From assembly GCA_973895155.1 (NCBI GenBank), contig OZ316891.1:2356001-2420000 (forward strand): 64,000 nt of DNA. Reading direction: 5' to 3'. The notes under the pieces were generated by a model. The model was not told the DNA's origin. It searched no databases and was given only the letters and a program-made list of their open reading frames with translations. Within the stretch, counting starts at the first letter, position 1, and each line of letters begins with the position of its first letter. Shown here piece by piece: positions 32,464 through 44,328 of this stretch. Source of the stretch: Marsupella aquatica. Taxonomy: Eukaryota; Marchantiophyta. The position numbers and the translations under genes are program-made.

Positions 32464-35400
32464 CGGGGCCTCAATCCAAGAAGTGTCCATATCACGCGCG
32501 AAGTTTTGGGGGAATAAACACCCTAAAAATTAAGTCAATAAAGTTTTTTTTAGTAATTTTTTTACCCCTAACTTAATAGAATATTTTCAAATTTGATTTT
32601 AAAAAACCCTATGATTCTTAGAATTCTCAAAATTGGATTAAAATAACCCTAATGTTATTCAAATTTTTTTTAAAGTATTTCACTAAACACAATAAAAAAA
32701 CCCTGTACTTATTCGCGCATGATGGATAAGAAGAAAAGAAATGAGGACCGACCCCGGAAGGTTAACTTTAGTCAATTATCATTATGCATCAATTCCCAGG
32801 CTCATTGCAGGGTGCATATAATAAATGTCTGTGGCGGATTTAACATTCCCTCTCGTTTGTTAGAGTTGTATAGTTAAAGTCTGTACCATGCCCCTTGCAT
32901 ACAGATTGAATGAACCCAAATGTCCACATAAATTAAATGTTTTCAGAAATAACAACAAAACTGAGATGAGGTAAAGTCTGTGTCTTCCCTTTGAAGATAC
33001 AAGACCGGTGCTCGAAACTTGTTATCTGCTCGGTGAAGACTTTTTAAGAGTGGAGCTCCAACAATCAGGCAATCGATTTTATCTGGCCGAGCTGAGGAAC
33101 GAAGTTTGGAAATCGATGCAGACCTCCACGCATGTTGGAAATGGTTGCTTTCTGCAGAAAAGGGCAAATTTAATGGAGAGCTGCATGATTGTTGGACTCA
33201 TATCCATCGAGAGCGCAAAGATTGAAGAGCAAAAAAGATGGGAAAAAGTTTGAGAGATGCGTTTTAGTATGATTGATTGGAGAAATGTGTCCTTCTTCGA
33301 GGCTCTCCAATAACAGCGCGCAGGCTGAGACACAAGGCGTTGTTCGTTCGTTTCTGGATTCTTGACTCTCCTGTATATCTCCTTCATTCAATGCCGAGAT
33401 TGAACTTCACTCTCGTGTATGTTCATTGGTCCTCAATCGATCTCGGCGGGACTCTTTTCTATGTTGGATTCGTTTCTGTGTTGGATTCGTTTCTGTGTTG
33501 GTTTCGGACTTTGTTCGCTCTCTATCGAGTAAGTGTTTGGTTTCTTGGACTCGGCGAATTCGAAAGATATTCACACGTTTCGCGGAGGATTAAGTACTCG
33601 AAGCATTAGCGATGGTGAAGACCGACGTGCTTGCCTGCAGAATAAGTTTGGAGATGATGTCCAGAAATCAGGCAGATCGAACAAAGCCGAATGATGATAT
33701 AACCTCCAACGACGGCCAATGGACATTAACCGAGACATGAACACGGGTGCTTCCAACTTTCCCGCATACTCTGGCTCTTCTGCGCCTCGCCGGAGAGATT
33801 TGTCTCGTCTGGATGTGTGATTGTGTGACCTGGCGATTGGAGAGCCTTCACGGTGCAACAGCGAATCTGTAACGATCTGTTCAAAGATGCCGCCCGGAGT
33901 GTAAGCAGGAGGATAAGTAAATTGTAGCTATCTATAAAGTAGCCATACCTACGCGAGGATGAAGCGCCTACCGTAGCGTAGAAAGGCTGTTTCTACTTGT
34001 AGACTGGTTTTCAAAAGTGTCAAACAGTTTGCCGAAAGAGTAAGTTATGCTGCCGACAGTAGGGTAGAACAGTGTCCAGTAGTGTACAGGTGATATCAGA
34101 GCGGATAAGGGACGACGATTGTGCCATATCAAGCAAGACCACTCGACCGACAGCAGAGGTAGTCGGAATGCATTTTTTTTATCGATGGCGGACGGTGGTC
34201 AGAGATGGCGACGCGTACCTCTACTCTAGTAGTAGATATGTGTTTCCATTTCTTCCCATCGAAGGTTTCCTCTTACTTTACACTGGATGACTCACTGCAC
34301 TCTTACTTTTGTGTTACTCCGTTCTCCGAGGCCGTGGCCGCTGCTACGGTCGCGGAGGTGCATGATGATGGAAGTGGTCGCTTCACATTCGAGTTTCCTG
34401 CACTAGCTGGACCCCCGCACCGGCTCCATTATCTGGCAACCCTGCGCGGCTGCAGGAAGGGAGGCCGTGTGAAGCGAAGAATAACATCTCTGCGGAAGCG
34501 ACGGAGGTCACTGAACCTGTCCTGTCTACGCACAAGCGTCGGCAGACAGCACCACAAATCCGTGAGGCCGCAGCGTTGCGGGCATGTGCACAACCGTACT
34601 TGGAGGAGTTAGAAGATCGCTTGCGCAGAGGTGATCGTGAATTTGGAGCCCATGCCTGTCGCGCGAATTCCAACATATTCTCAAGTACTGTTATCTGCAG
34701 CTGTATCGTCGTTTGCAATTCTATCCGGGCCCGGCACCTTTGACGCGACCCACGCAACGACGTCTGTGGACGATGTGAACGATCCTTCGTTACTTTAGCT
34801 CCAGGAACAACAGCAGAACGTCAAATGTTAACAAGCAATCATGATCATCAGAATCAGGGTAATGAAGTGATCAGAAAGCTCTTTTTATGGACTTTGGGAT
34901 TCCGCAAGGAGGGTGAATTGTGCTAGAATTCACTGTCAGGGTACCTGAGAGTAAAGAATTCGTGGCAGCGGTCTTGCTCAATTTCGCACTATCATCGAAT
35001 ATTTGTTCTTGGTGGATATCGACCCGAAAGTTTTCAGGAAGTATGAGGTTTATGGAGTTTGATAGGACGTTAGGCCTCTGAACTTTCGATTAATCCATAC
35101 GGACGGTTAGGGTACGTCAAGGATTTCGTTCTCACCTTATGGAATTGAGCAAGAGTGCAGCCGCAGTGGATGGTGTCTGGTGACTAAACCCTCGGTACTA
35201 CTAGATTCATGAAGCTCTAAAATCTTGGCTCCACAATTTTCCTGGTCTGAGTTTGCCCGAGTTCCGTGCCCGAGTCGGATGTGTAGTTTAATCTAACGGT
35301 ACTTCTGCACTGAGGTTCTAATTATCGGTGAAGCCGCTGATGAATTTCGTGAGCCAAGATCAGGCATTGGGTTTCAGATTCGTGCACTCTCTTCCGCGGT

Positions 35401-37780
35401 GGAACGACAGTAGGTTTGTAGGTTAGGATCGAATCGGGCGCGAGGATGTGGGACTCTTCTTATTTCCGAACTTGAGTTGAACAGAATTTTACAAGCCAGG
35501 GTCTGGAGGGTTCAGTGGCGGTACACGACGACCTCTTGGCTTGTCACCATGTGTTGTTGTTGCCACGAGGGAGAATGTTGCGAGTACGGGTTTTTTGCTC
35601 ATGCATTCATTGTATGTCTGACGGCTGGGTTTGCCCTCAGTAGTGAAGTGTGCGAATGCACAATACCAGGGTTCTCGTACACTAGTGCGCCTGGAGTCAT
35701 TCACAAACAGTGTCTGTGCTGCTACACCACTACAAGCTGGACTCCTGCTCCGACCGTGCCCGTCAACTTTTGGTGCTTGTGCAATTTGTGCTTCTGTGGC
35801 TTCGATTTCGGTAATTACCATGAAACGAGTGCAAAACCCGACGATCCGCAAACAATCATCTCTGCTCCGGTTTCGCAGATTGTGTCTCGGCAGGAAGATA
35901 AGCCGGCTTATCCGGCCATTGTGAGTCCTGCTGCCCATGGCCAACTCGCGTGAGTCATCTTTGCTGAACATTCTTCACATCCACGGAGAAAGTAAAATAT
36001 TCTCCTTTAGTTTGTCTTTGTCAGACGTTTCATGGAATCTTACATGAAAAAACGTTTTACAGATCGAAAACGACCTTGACGAGTAATAGAGTAGTCAATT
36101 TAAAGTCTAGGACGAGTTCTTGAGATTTACAGTAGATGTCACTAAGTACTATATTAGAGAGGGTGGAAAGTCTTCCTTTAGTTCGTCGTTTGTCTGCCGC
36201 TTCTTGGCATCAACTTTAGAAAAGGTCTACAGTACAGATGATCGGTACGATGAAAAGTTTCATCTAATGTCTAGTCAGATCGTAAAGATGCGCGCGCTCC
36301 GAATGAACGAATGGCCAGTTTGAACTGAACGTAGGATACTAGTTTAAACGCCAAGTACCTGCCGGATTGATTGAGCATCAAGATTCACTTGCATGATTGA
36401 TGGAGTGATCCGCAGAAGCTGTAAAATTGCCAAGCCTATAATTGTAGAGTCATCGTGAGGCGTGCTGTTATGTGTGCATTAACATTTTCAGTCCGTCTGA
36501 AACTTTCATGAACGGGGATACATTGTATGACCGTGTGCTTCATTCTTTCTAGCCTGGCTTTCAGAAAGGCATATGTTTCGCGTGCAGGAAATTATGGCTT
36601 ACATTATTACATTTAAAGGTCGATTAAGTAGTTAATTCGGATCGCGGTCAATAGTCAGACTCCTGAATCCAGAATTTGCAGCATCTGTCTATAGAAGATT
36701 TTCTCTGCCAATTGGAGCCAAATTTTTTGATCGATCACTGTCAGTTCAAAGTTAGCTGAGGAAGAGTTTGAAGTTACGCGTAGGTCCAGCGCACATTGTG
36801 ATGAAGCATGTCTACTAATGAACCAATCCATTACTACTACTCTCGTGTGTCCAAGTTCCGAACTTAGTGCAGATTGACGACTCAATTAGCCATTAGTCCA
36901 GTTGACAGAGTTCGGATCTGGACAGACATGCAGTTCGATGATAGGCGATGAGCGAATTCAAATATGGGCAGCTGTGGATCAATCTTCAGGTTCCGGAGAA
37001 GAACGATCTCCAGGCAAATCAATTTCCGAATTTAACATTACCACAGATTGACGAGATGTCAATTTTTCGAATTCAGTGCAGATTGACAAATGTTTTGCCA
37101 TATAGATTCGTCTACAGAACCTACCGATGAGTGTATCTAGGATCTGATTTGATGTTTTTGAAACGGCGCAAATAAGAGAGAGTTCGATCACAGACCTCCT
37201 AATCGTACAATTCCAATTTGTCTGGGACCACCTGCAGCAATTACGGGTGCCTTTGCCATGACGCACAAAATCAGTCGCCAATGGATGTAGGTAAACTATA
37301 CCTATCTTCAAAATGCATGGACTTCCAACCGCGGTTCAGACATCTTCTCTTCATTGGGCGGCTTGCAATTTTCGATCTCGTGTCGTCGTTGATTCCTCGC
37401 AAATAATAATTGAAGTGCAATCCTGTTTCTAATTCTCAACGCTTTAGCATTTAAAATCCTCCAGCACTTCATATCTTTGCTTGTTGATGATGAATTGTCG
37501 TCTTTTCATTCCTTCTTGCTCATGTCGTCAAGGCCGTTAACTGAGCCATGTAGCCGCCTCCTAGAGCAAAGCCAAGTGAATGCTGCATTGATCATCATTA
37601 CCCTGACTGTTAGAGGCGGCAAGCGGCCTCATGAGATGAAATAACACAGGCCGGACAGAATCAAAGATTCGCAGAGATTCGATTTTTTCTTTCTTGAAAT
37701 ATTCACATGTCCGTGAGAAACGGACCCCCCCGAACTGAGTGCCTGGCGGACTGTGCTGATTTTGATGTCGATTCAATTCA
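32464..37780. other. Gene-poor region, partly transposon-like
   Basis: No gene is supported. An 18-bp unit TTGGATTCGTTTCTGTG is repeated at 33463-33502. At about 34089-34102 the sequence GTGATATCAGAGCGG resembles a copia or gypsy primer binding site, and the DNA that follows is GC-richer with long open stretches, as a decayed retroelement leader might be. I found no matching LTR pair or protein motif. At 35477-35970 both strands and two plus frames are open at once, without a recognisable domain. This indicates low stop density and not a proven gene. Confidence 0.35.
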
Positions 37781-37783
37781 GGC

Positions 37784-37995
37784 AAATCGAACAATTGAAC
37801 CACTCCGGGTTTTTGCGAAGAATTTTCGAACTATTCAACCACTCGCAGCTTTTCAAGAAGTCCAGAAAACCTCGCACCGGAAGCTAGGCACATATCGAAC
37901 AATTCAACCAAGCCAGCTTTTCCAGATGACCTGACAAACTCGGACAGCAAGACAATATCGAACGCTTCAACCTCTCCAGCTCTGGCTCCAGCTTG
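37784..37995. repeat. Short diverged repeats with ATCGAACAATTCAACC word
   Basis: The word (A)TCGAACAATTCAACCA and its variants occur at about 37788, 37827, 37894 and 37954. Each is followed at a similar distance by AGCTTTTC-CAG-like sequence. This is a diverged tandem arrangement that runs up to the larger array at 38.2 kb. Confidence 0.5.
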
Positions 37996-38214
37996 TCCAG
38001 AAAAGTCTCTGGCAGCACGACATACCCCGGCTTACTACCCTAGGCTACAGGTACCGGTGGGCCATGACAGTGCTCTTCGTGGCTTTACACCAATGCGAGA
38101 TACGAACGAGGCATCATTCACCTGGACAAATGGAGTTTGCGCTGGACGAGTTTCAACATGGAGCAGTGGAGCATGTTTGCATTCAGGAAGGCAGGTAGGA
38201 CAGGGCCGACAGGC

Positions 38215-39060
38215 ACAAGTCAGACAACACAGTGCCGGCCTGCTATTGTAAGAATTCCACGTACACAGTACTCGTGACATGGATCTTCGAGAGACGGGAA
38301 AGCTGTTGAATAGAAGCCACAGGTCAGACACAATGCTGGCTGGCCTTAGTACTGTTACGACAAACATTCACCATACATGATCAGTGCTCGTGAATTGGAC
38401 CGCTGATAATCGGGAAAGCTGTTGAATGGAATCGACACGTCGGACACAATGCAAGCTGGTCTTACGGTTACCGTCAGCATACATCATCCGTGCTCGTGAA
38501 ATGGATCTTGGAGAGACGGGAAAGCTGTTGCGAGAAGGCACAAGTTAGACACAATGCTGGCTGGCCTTACTGTTACGGTCAACATTGAGCATACAAGATC
38601 AGTACTCATGCAATGGGTCTTTGATAGACGGGAAAGCTCTTCAATCGAAGCCACAAGGACTTTACTGTTACGGTAAGCATTCGCATCCACCATCACTACT
38701 TGTGAACGAATAGACTTGATCACTGGAAAGCTGTCGAATACAGGGCACAAGTCGAACACAATATAAGACCTGCTCTTGCAAGAATGCAGTACACAACATT
38801 ACTACTTGTGAACTACTGTCGGTATTTTGATAGACTGGATTCAAAGCTGGCCAGTGAGTACACATGCGGGCCCAACTGTGGTAAGAATTCAGTGTACAAA
38901 CAGTAGTACTTACTCGTGAAATTAATGGACCCTCGATAGAGAGGAAAGCTGCTGAAAGGTCTACAATTATTTGTGTCTGTACTAAGAGTTCAGGATATCG
39001 CAGGACCCGTGAAGTCATGGATCATTCTTCGATAGACGAGAAAGCTTTAGAGTGGCCAGA
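38215..39060. repeat. Degenerate satellite-like array, about 8 units of 95-116 bp
   Basis: The marker word GGGAAAGCT or a near variant recurs at about 38296, 38412, 38518, 38630, 38725, 38840, 38942 and 39039, spacings of 95-116 bp. Around it each unit carries, in order, CAGACACAATGCTGGCTGGCC-like, TGTTACGGT-like, a CATACA/TCAGTACTCGTGAA block and GATAGACGGGAAAGCTGTTGAA-like sequence. Units differ by many substitutions and small indels, so the array is old and not homogenised. No promoter or coding function is apparent. Confidence 0.8.
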
Positions 39061-41579
39061 GTAATTCTCTGAGCAAGCTGGAAGACCTCGCAGAATTGGA
39101 GCGGGTAACTACTAAGGGTAGACGGATCGTATGAGGCTTTGATTCTCCATTGGAAATAGTCAGCAGTCAATCAAAGCCAAATTCCTTGTAACCTTGCCGC
39201 CCCCATGGAATTACTTCTCCATTGTTTTGGTGCACCCCAGGTTTGAACTGAGGGACACGTTGTGGTATATATTCCCCCACCAGGACATAGGCAAATAGGC
39301 GTCCATATCTATCAATTGGTTTCCCGTGGAACTTGCTTCTACGTTATTTTGGTGCATCCTCAACTGGAGTTGTTCCTTGAAATGTTTGGCCATAGGCGTT
39401 TCCAAGGTATTTAGGTCCTCCATTTGGGGCACCCGTTTATGAAAACTTCAAACTCACACGTTCAGGTTGGGGTGGAAATTGATAATGTAGCGCAATGATG
39501 ACCCAGAAATTTGGAAAATACTTGTCTTGGGTCCTTAATAAATATGAAGGTAAGAATAACAAACTATGTAGTTAAGTGGAGATTGGAGCTCCCAGGCTAT
39601 TATTTATGGGAAGCCTATTCTATTCTGACAAACTAGTGCACTGCATGCCATGGGTTCCTGAGTGGAGGTGAAATTCTGATTAATTTTTGTCTCACTATCC
39701 TTACAACAATGTGGAGTGACACTTGGTGCAACTTTACAACTTGAGTTGTGACTAAGAGCCGTCTTGCAAGTAGACGGTCCTCAAATAAGTGGCCCTTTAT
39801 ATAACATGCACCGGGCTATGAGTGAGTGAGGCATGCCCCTTTGCTAGGCAGTCCTCACGGCAGAAAACAAGGAGTTGTAAGTGCAAGGGCCGCACCTTTG
39901 CAGCCCTTCCCATCCCTGTCTTGAAAAAGAACAAATACTGGCCTGTATTATCAAGGGGCAAAAACTACTTGCAATTGGGTGGGTGCATGTTATACCTCTG
40001 ATGATTATGTGCAGATTTGAGACCTGACTTTTTACCCACATCTTCTGGTTGGTAAGGGCTGTATTTTTAAAGACCTTGCGCATGCAAGACAAGCCCAAGT
40101 GGCCCACCTCCACTTTAGAAAATTGGTCTTAAAGCTTAGTTTAGGTTCAACACAGCTCAAATTTGGAATGCCTTGTCAAATAAGAAAAGTTCATAAGCCT
40201 TCACCTCTTGTAGGATGGATGTTGTGCCCAATCAACACATTGCTACACAACATACATTGCATGTCACACACATCCAAACATAGGCACGATACAACATCAC
40301 AAGCATACGAGAATGAAATATAAGTGAAACTCAACTTTGCCAATAAACCCTAAACAATGTCCAAACCTCACAATACTTTCAACAATGATCAATGCTAACA
40401 ACATGCAATTGATCTTGCCCAATCCGATCACGCATATTTGTTGAGACAAACGCACCTTGCGTTCAAGGAATCCAGGTTCATGTGCACACAATCTGGTTGG
40501 CCACACAATGGGGGCTCAACCTCAAAACCCCAACATCAAAAGATGAGGTATTGAAGTCACCACAGAGGGATAATTATCCCTTCAAATGTACAAAAACCCT
40601 AAACTGCTCAAATAACACACCTATGAAAATTTTTAAACTTAAACAACATTATATACTCTAATAGTATTCATAATGGTGTGACATTGTCACTATCTTAAAT
40701 CACACCTGCCACTATAAAAGTCTCATTCTATGTCTCACTACTCACCATAAAAGGTGGAACACTAGCACGTTTTGTGGAATACTTGCCAAAAAAAAGTTTT
40801 GCAGTCAGCACCTTTTGTGGAGCTCAAAGCCCATTTTTGAATTTTTACTGCTTAGAATGAGAGCTACTGGTTACCCGTCCTTAGAATGAGAGCTACTGGT
40901 TACCCGTAGCCCTTTATAGGGGCAGGTGTGGTTTAATACAATGTAAAACTATTTGAACACTTGTAGGATTGTCCTAACAATGCACACTAGAATTATTTGG
41001 GGAATTAAATGGGTTTCTTTTGTACTGTTCTTGTTGAGTGCTCAACAAGAACAACGAATGAACGCTTTGTCCTCCTTTGGCTGAAGAGCCTCCTCACAAG
41101 CTTTGTGTCGTATGATTTTTTCTGAGTATCTATGTCAAACACTCCATTACCAGGTTTACATTGTTTTTCAACTGAGAAAAGAGAAAACATTATCTTGTCC
41201 ACTTGGCGAACCTGATTGTCCTGACGGTAACAGCAACATGAGCAGCAGATAAAATTACCACTTCGGTCAGTGGAGAAATCCCAGCTGCAGAAAATCTTAG
41301 CTGCAGAAAATCTTAGCAGCACGAAGAGCACATCAGCGGAATGCGCTCGCTGAGGCTGAGGTCTAGTGTGCAGTACAGTAGTAGTTGCAAGAAAATCAGC
41401 CACGGTGGATTGTGCTTGCTGGGGCTGGAGGTTTAGCACACAGTCGTAGCAACAGAAATCAGCCGAGGGACAGTTTACTTTCGGCGGAGCAGAATAGAGA
41501 AGAGCAGAGAAGAGCAGAGCACGGCTTGCGACTGTGATATCATTTCGTTGCAGCTGTTTTTTTGTGGTTGATGTTGGAG
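39061..41579. other. Intergenic DNA upstream of the plastid protein gene
   Basis: No gene is supported. A 29-bp unit, CTTAGAATGAGAGCTACTGG and following bases, is duplicated at 40851-40908. An 18-bp GCTGCAGAAAATCTTA unit is duplicated near 41284-41318, followed by a diverged repeat of about 75 bp to 41470. The last 150 bases are probably the promoter and leader of the gene starting at 41580. Confidence 0.5.
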
Positions 41580-44328
41580 ATGGCCGCTGTTTCGGCTTCT
41601 ATCGTCGGTGCCGTCCTCGGATCCGTTGCTGCGCGGCAGACTGCTCCAACCCAGGTGTGGATCTCGATCGGAGGCCATAGCGAGCGTTCTTTGAGAGATT
41701 CGAGGACTTTCCGGTGCGGCTCCCCCCTTTTTTCCATTTCAGCTGGGCTTCCAGTGTTCGTCTCTACTGCAGAAGTGGTCTTTCTTGCGAAGCTTTTCTG
41801 TGGTATGCTTGATCTAGAATGTATGGCGTTGTCATCTGTTGGAGTCTAGGGTTTTAGTCCAACTTAAATATATTTTGTTGCTACCTGTCTACACTCTGTT
41901 TTTACTCTCATAGACCAGTATTTGTCCCTGCGGACAGACAGGCGAAAGGAACGAACGAACGAACGAACGATGTTTCCGCGAGAGCCCTCGCTAGCTCCGG
42001 AACTCCCAAACCCTCCTTGGGGTTTTTGCCCTCGCCATCGCTGAGGTTGGGGAGAATTGGGAGAACTCCCGGAATCCCGCTACTCCTTTGCAACGCCAGT
42101 AAAAGCAAGTCCCCCGTGGAGGAGAAGCAAGAGGAGCGGCAAGAAGAGATTGAGCAAGAGGAGGAATTGTCTTGGGTGGAGGAGAAGGTGGAGGATTTGA
42201 AAGAATACACAAGTTCGGCGGTGAGGGCCATTCCAGGGCCCAGAGTAGGGAATGGCGAGCTGCCGTGGCTACTAGCGCTTCCAATTGGATATGTGGCGGT
42301 CTCTTTGGTCTCAGCAGTGGTCAAGACCGTTCGACGATACACTTCTCGAGAGGGAAAGCGACGTCGTCAGGTTCCTGCCTCTGTTTTCTTCTCTAAATAA
42401 GTAAGCGGATTGTTGTTAACTAGGCAGAGGACTGTATGGAACATGAGATTGATTTTTTTACTTTTCCAAAATTGTGGACTTCAGTTAATGTGATGGAACT
42501 AAATACCAATCTTTTGAAAAATAAATCTAACGAATCTAGGTCGGGCCCTTCATTTTGTTGAAGTTGGAACTGCCTCCATTTCCTGCAAGATCTGCTTTCC
42601 ATTGTTCTCAGGTGGAGGAATGCCGAAGTCTGTAGTGGAGAGTACATTCTTCTGAAATTGTATATCTAATTGTGTGCCAGGTTGGGAAAAATGCGTGGTT
42701 GGTGGCAACGCTAGGTGAGTACCTACCAGCGAAGAGAGACGAGTTGGATTCGAACAAGCTGAATCAAATAGCGAAGAAGGTATTGAGCTATTTGCCGATT
42801 GTAGCATTTTCTTCTACATTTCATGGTGTTCCATTTTTCTAGATGACCATAACCAATGGTCTAGGAATTTTCAATGGAACCATTGATTCACGATTGAACA
42901 AATTAATTTCAAATTTCACCGTGCCATTTGTGGCACCCGGCAAGGAGTGTCCCATATAGTACAGTACAAGCAACGAACTCAGCACGAGGGACGGGTGAAG
43001 TGTCAGTAGAAAATGTGAATTATGAAAGGAAAATAGAAAAGACGAGATTCTCGAACAAATGAAAACCACAACAGGATTATTCATCTGAGCCTCCGTCTTG
43101 TGTGTGGGTCTCATCTCTAACCATTTCCCGGCATTGTCCACCCTGGGGTTAGGGTCTAGGTGCCTAACAATACATATACTAACGTAAATAAAACCAGTCA
43201 GTAAGGGAGACTCTACCCGTACATTATTTTTCTCTTAATTTAAATTGTGCATCTCCGAGTAAATGTAGATTACATTGTTTGCTTATGAGAATCTTTTTGT
43301 CGTTGCAGTGCCAGTTTGATACAGAGGAGGTCCTCAGAAAATACATTCGGTATGCCCTAAACGAGAGGCCATTTGATCCTGAGCACGTAGCAGACCTCAT
43401 TCACCTGCGAAAGGTATCAATGTTGGATGACAAAATCATCGCAGAAATTTTGAACGAAGTTTCTCGACGGATAGTAAAGCAAAAAGGTATTCACAACATC
43501 AACAGTAGTAATACCTAAGGAATGCGACTAAATTGTTTGGAGAGCATTGCTGATAGTAAAGATATCTGGCCGTTGTATTATCTTTAAATTTTCACTTCGT
43601 CAACGACGAAATATATCGGAGTGGGCCCTGGTGAGTGACCATCATCTTGAATTCATGACCGGTCTGCAGGCCCAGTTGTTGTGGACACTACAGGGTTTAC
43701 GGAGAAAGGACTGAAGCGGAAAGTAGCTGTTCAAGCCCTCTTCAGCAAAATTCTTTACCTATCGGAGGTAGTTTGTTGTCTTCTGTTGTACTTCTCCAGT
43801 TAAAGAGTCCGTCGCCTTAGCTTCAGGTTTTACCTTCTACTCTACTGTGTAACTTGAGGCTGATCCATTCATTCAGGTGCTTAGGCTTGGGTAGAAATAA
43901 CTCTTTGTTTGTCATTGGACAGCTTGATGAGTTTTGTGCCACAGCTGACCGGAGCTCTCTGAGCATCAAGGAAATTTTTGGCGTTACCGAGTACGTCCAG
44001 AACCTTTATGAAGCCTACCATGAACTGGCGTGTCCATTAATGGTTTAGGAGTTAGGGCTTGAGATTTTCTGAGAACTTTCCGTATTGTTGTGTTGAAGTT
44101 CCAACCTTTTTGGAGTTTCTTGACGGATCTGTTTCCATTGGTATTGTTACTTTGTTTCCCATTACAGTCTGTGTGCTTCGTGCTTCTTACTGCTGTCCTG
44201 TATGTGGAGTTTGCAGCGAGGATGCAAACCTCATGCGAATAGAGACACTGTCAGGGACGACCGAGATGGAATCCCTAGAGCAATTGGTTCGGGAACCATC
44301 GGATGAGGATTTTGGTGAAGAAGATTGA
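41580..44328 (+). CDS. Plastid-targeted single-span membrane protein, conserved green-lineage type (seven exons)
   Basis: The exons are 41580-41654, 41942-42370, 42681-42779, 43309-43486, 43670-43767, 43923-43990 and 44217-44328. All introns are GT-AG and the phases agree, giving 352 residues. Residues 1 to about 76 are Ser/Ala/Arg-rich and look like a chloroplast transit peptide. A Glu-rich coiled stretch (84-113) follows, then a membrane helix (132-153, after GELPW). The rest is a soluble helical domain with YALNERPFDPE, ADLIHLRKVSMLDD and IKEIFGV motifs and an acidic C-terminus. I recognise it as the type of plastid-envelope or thylakoid helical-repeat protein conserved in plants, but I cannot name its function. 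An upstream in-frame ATG at 41571 would add three residues. The exon 2 acceptor at 41941 is chosen because it alone keeps phase. Confidence 0.82.
41950..41970 (+). repeat. (AACG)n microsatellite inside coding exon 2
   Basis: Five tandem AACG tetranucleotides lie about 10 bases inside exon 2 of the plastid protein gene, in the transit-peptide region. A gain or loss of one unit would shift the frame. Confidence 0.85.

Noticed and set aside
34205-34757. Arg-rich frames on both strands
   Set aside because: High GC and CG-rich sequence produces Arg-rich translations on either strand. No nucleic-acid-binding motif is present.
35477-35971. Overlapping frames of about 160 codons on both strands
   Set aside because: The plus frame is Cys-rich and the minus frame Arg/Ser-rich, and neither resembles a family. 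Simultaneous openness suggests low stop density, not coding.
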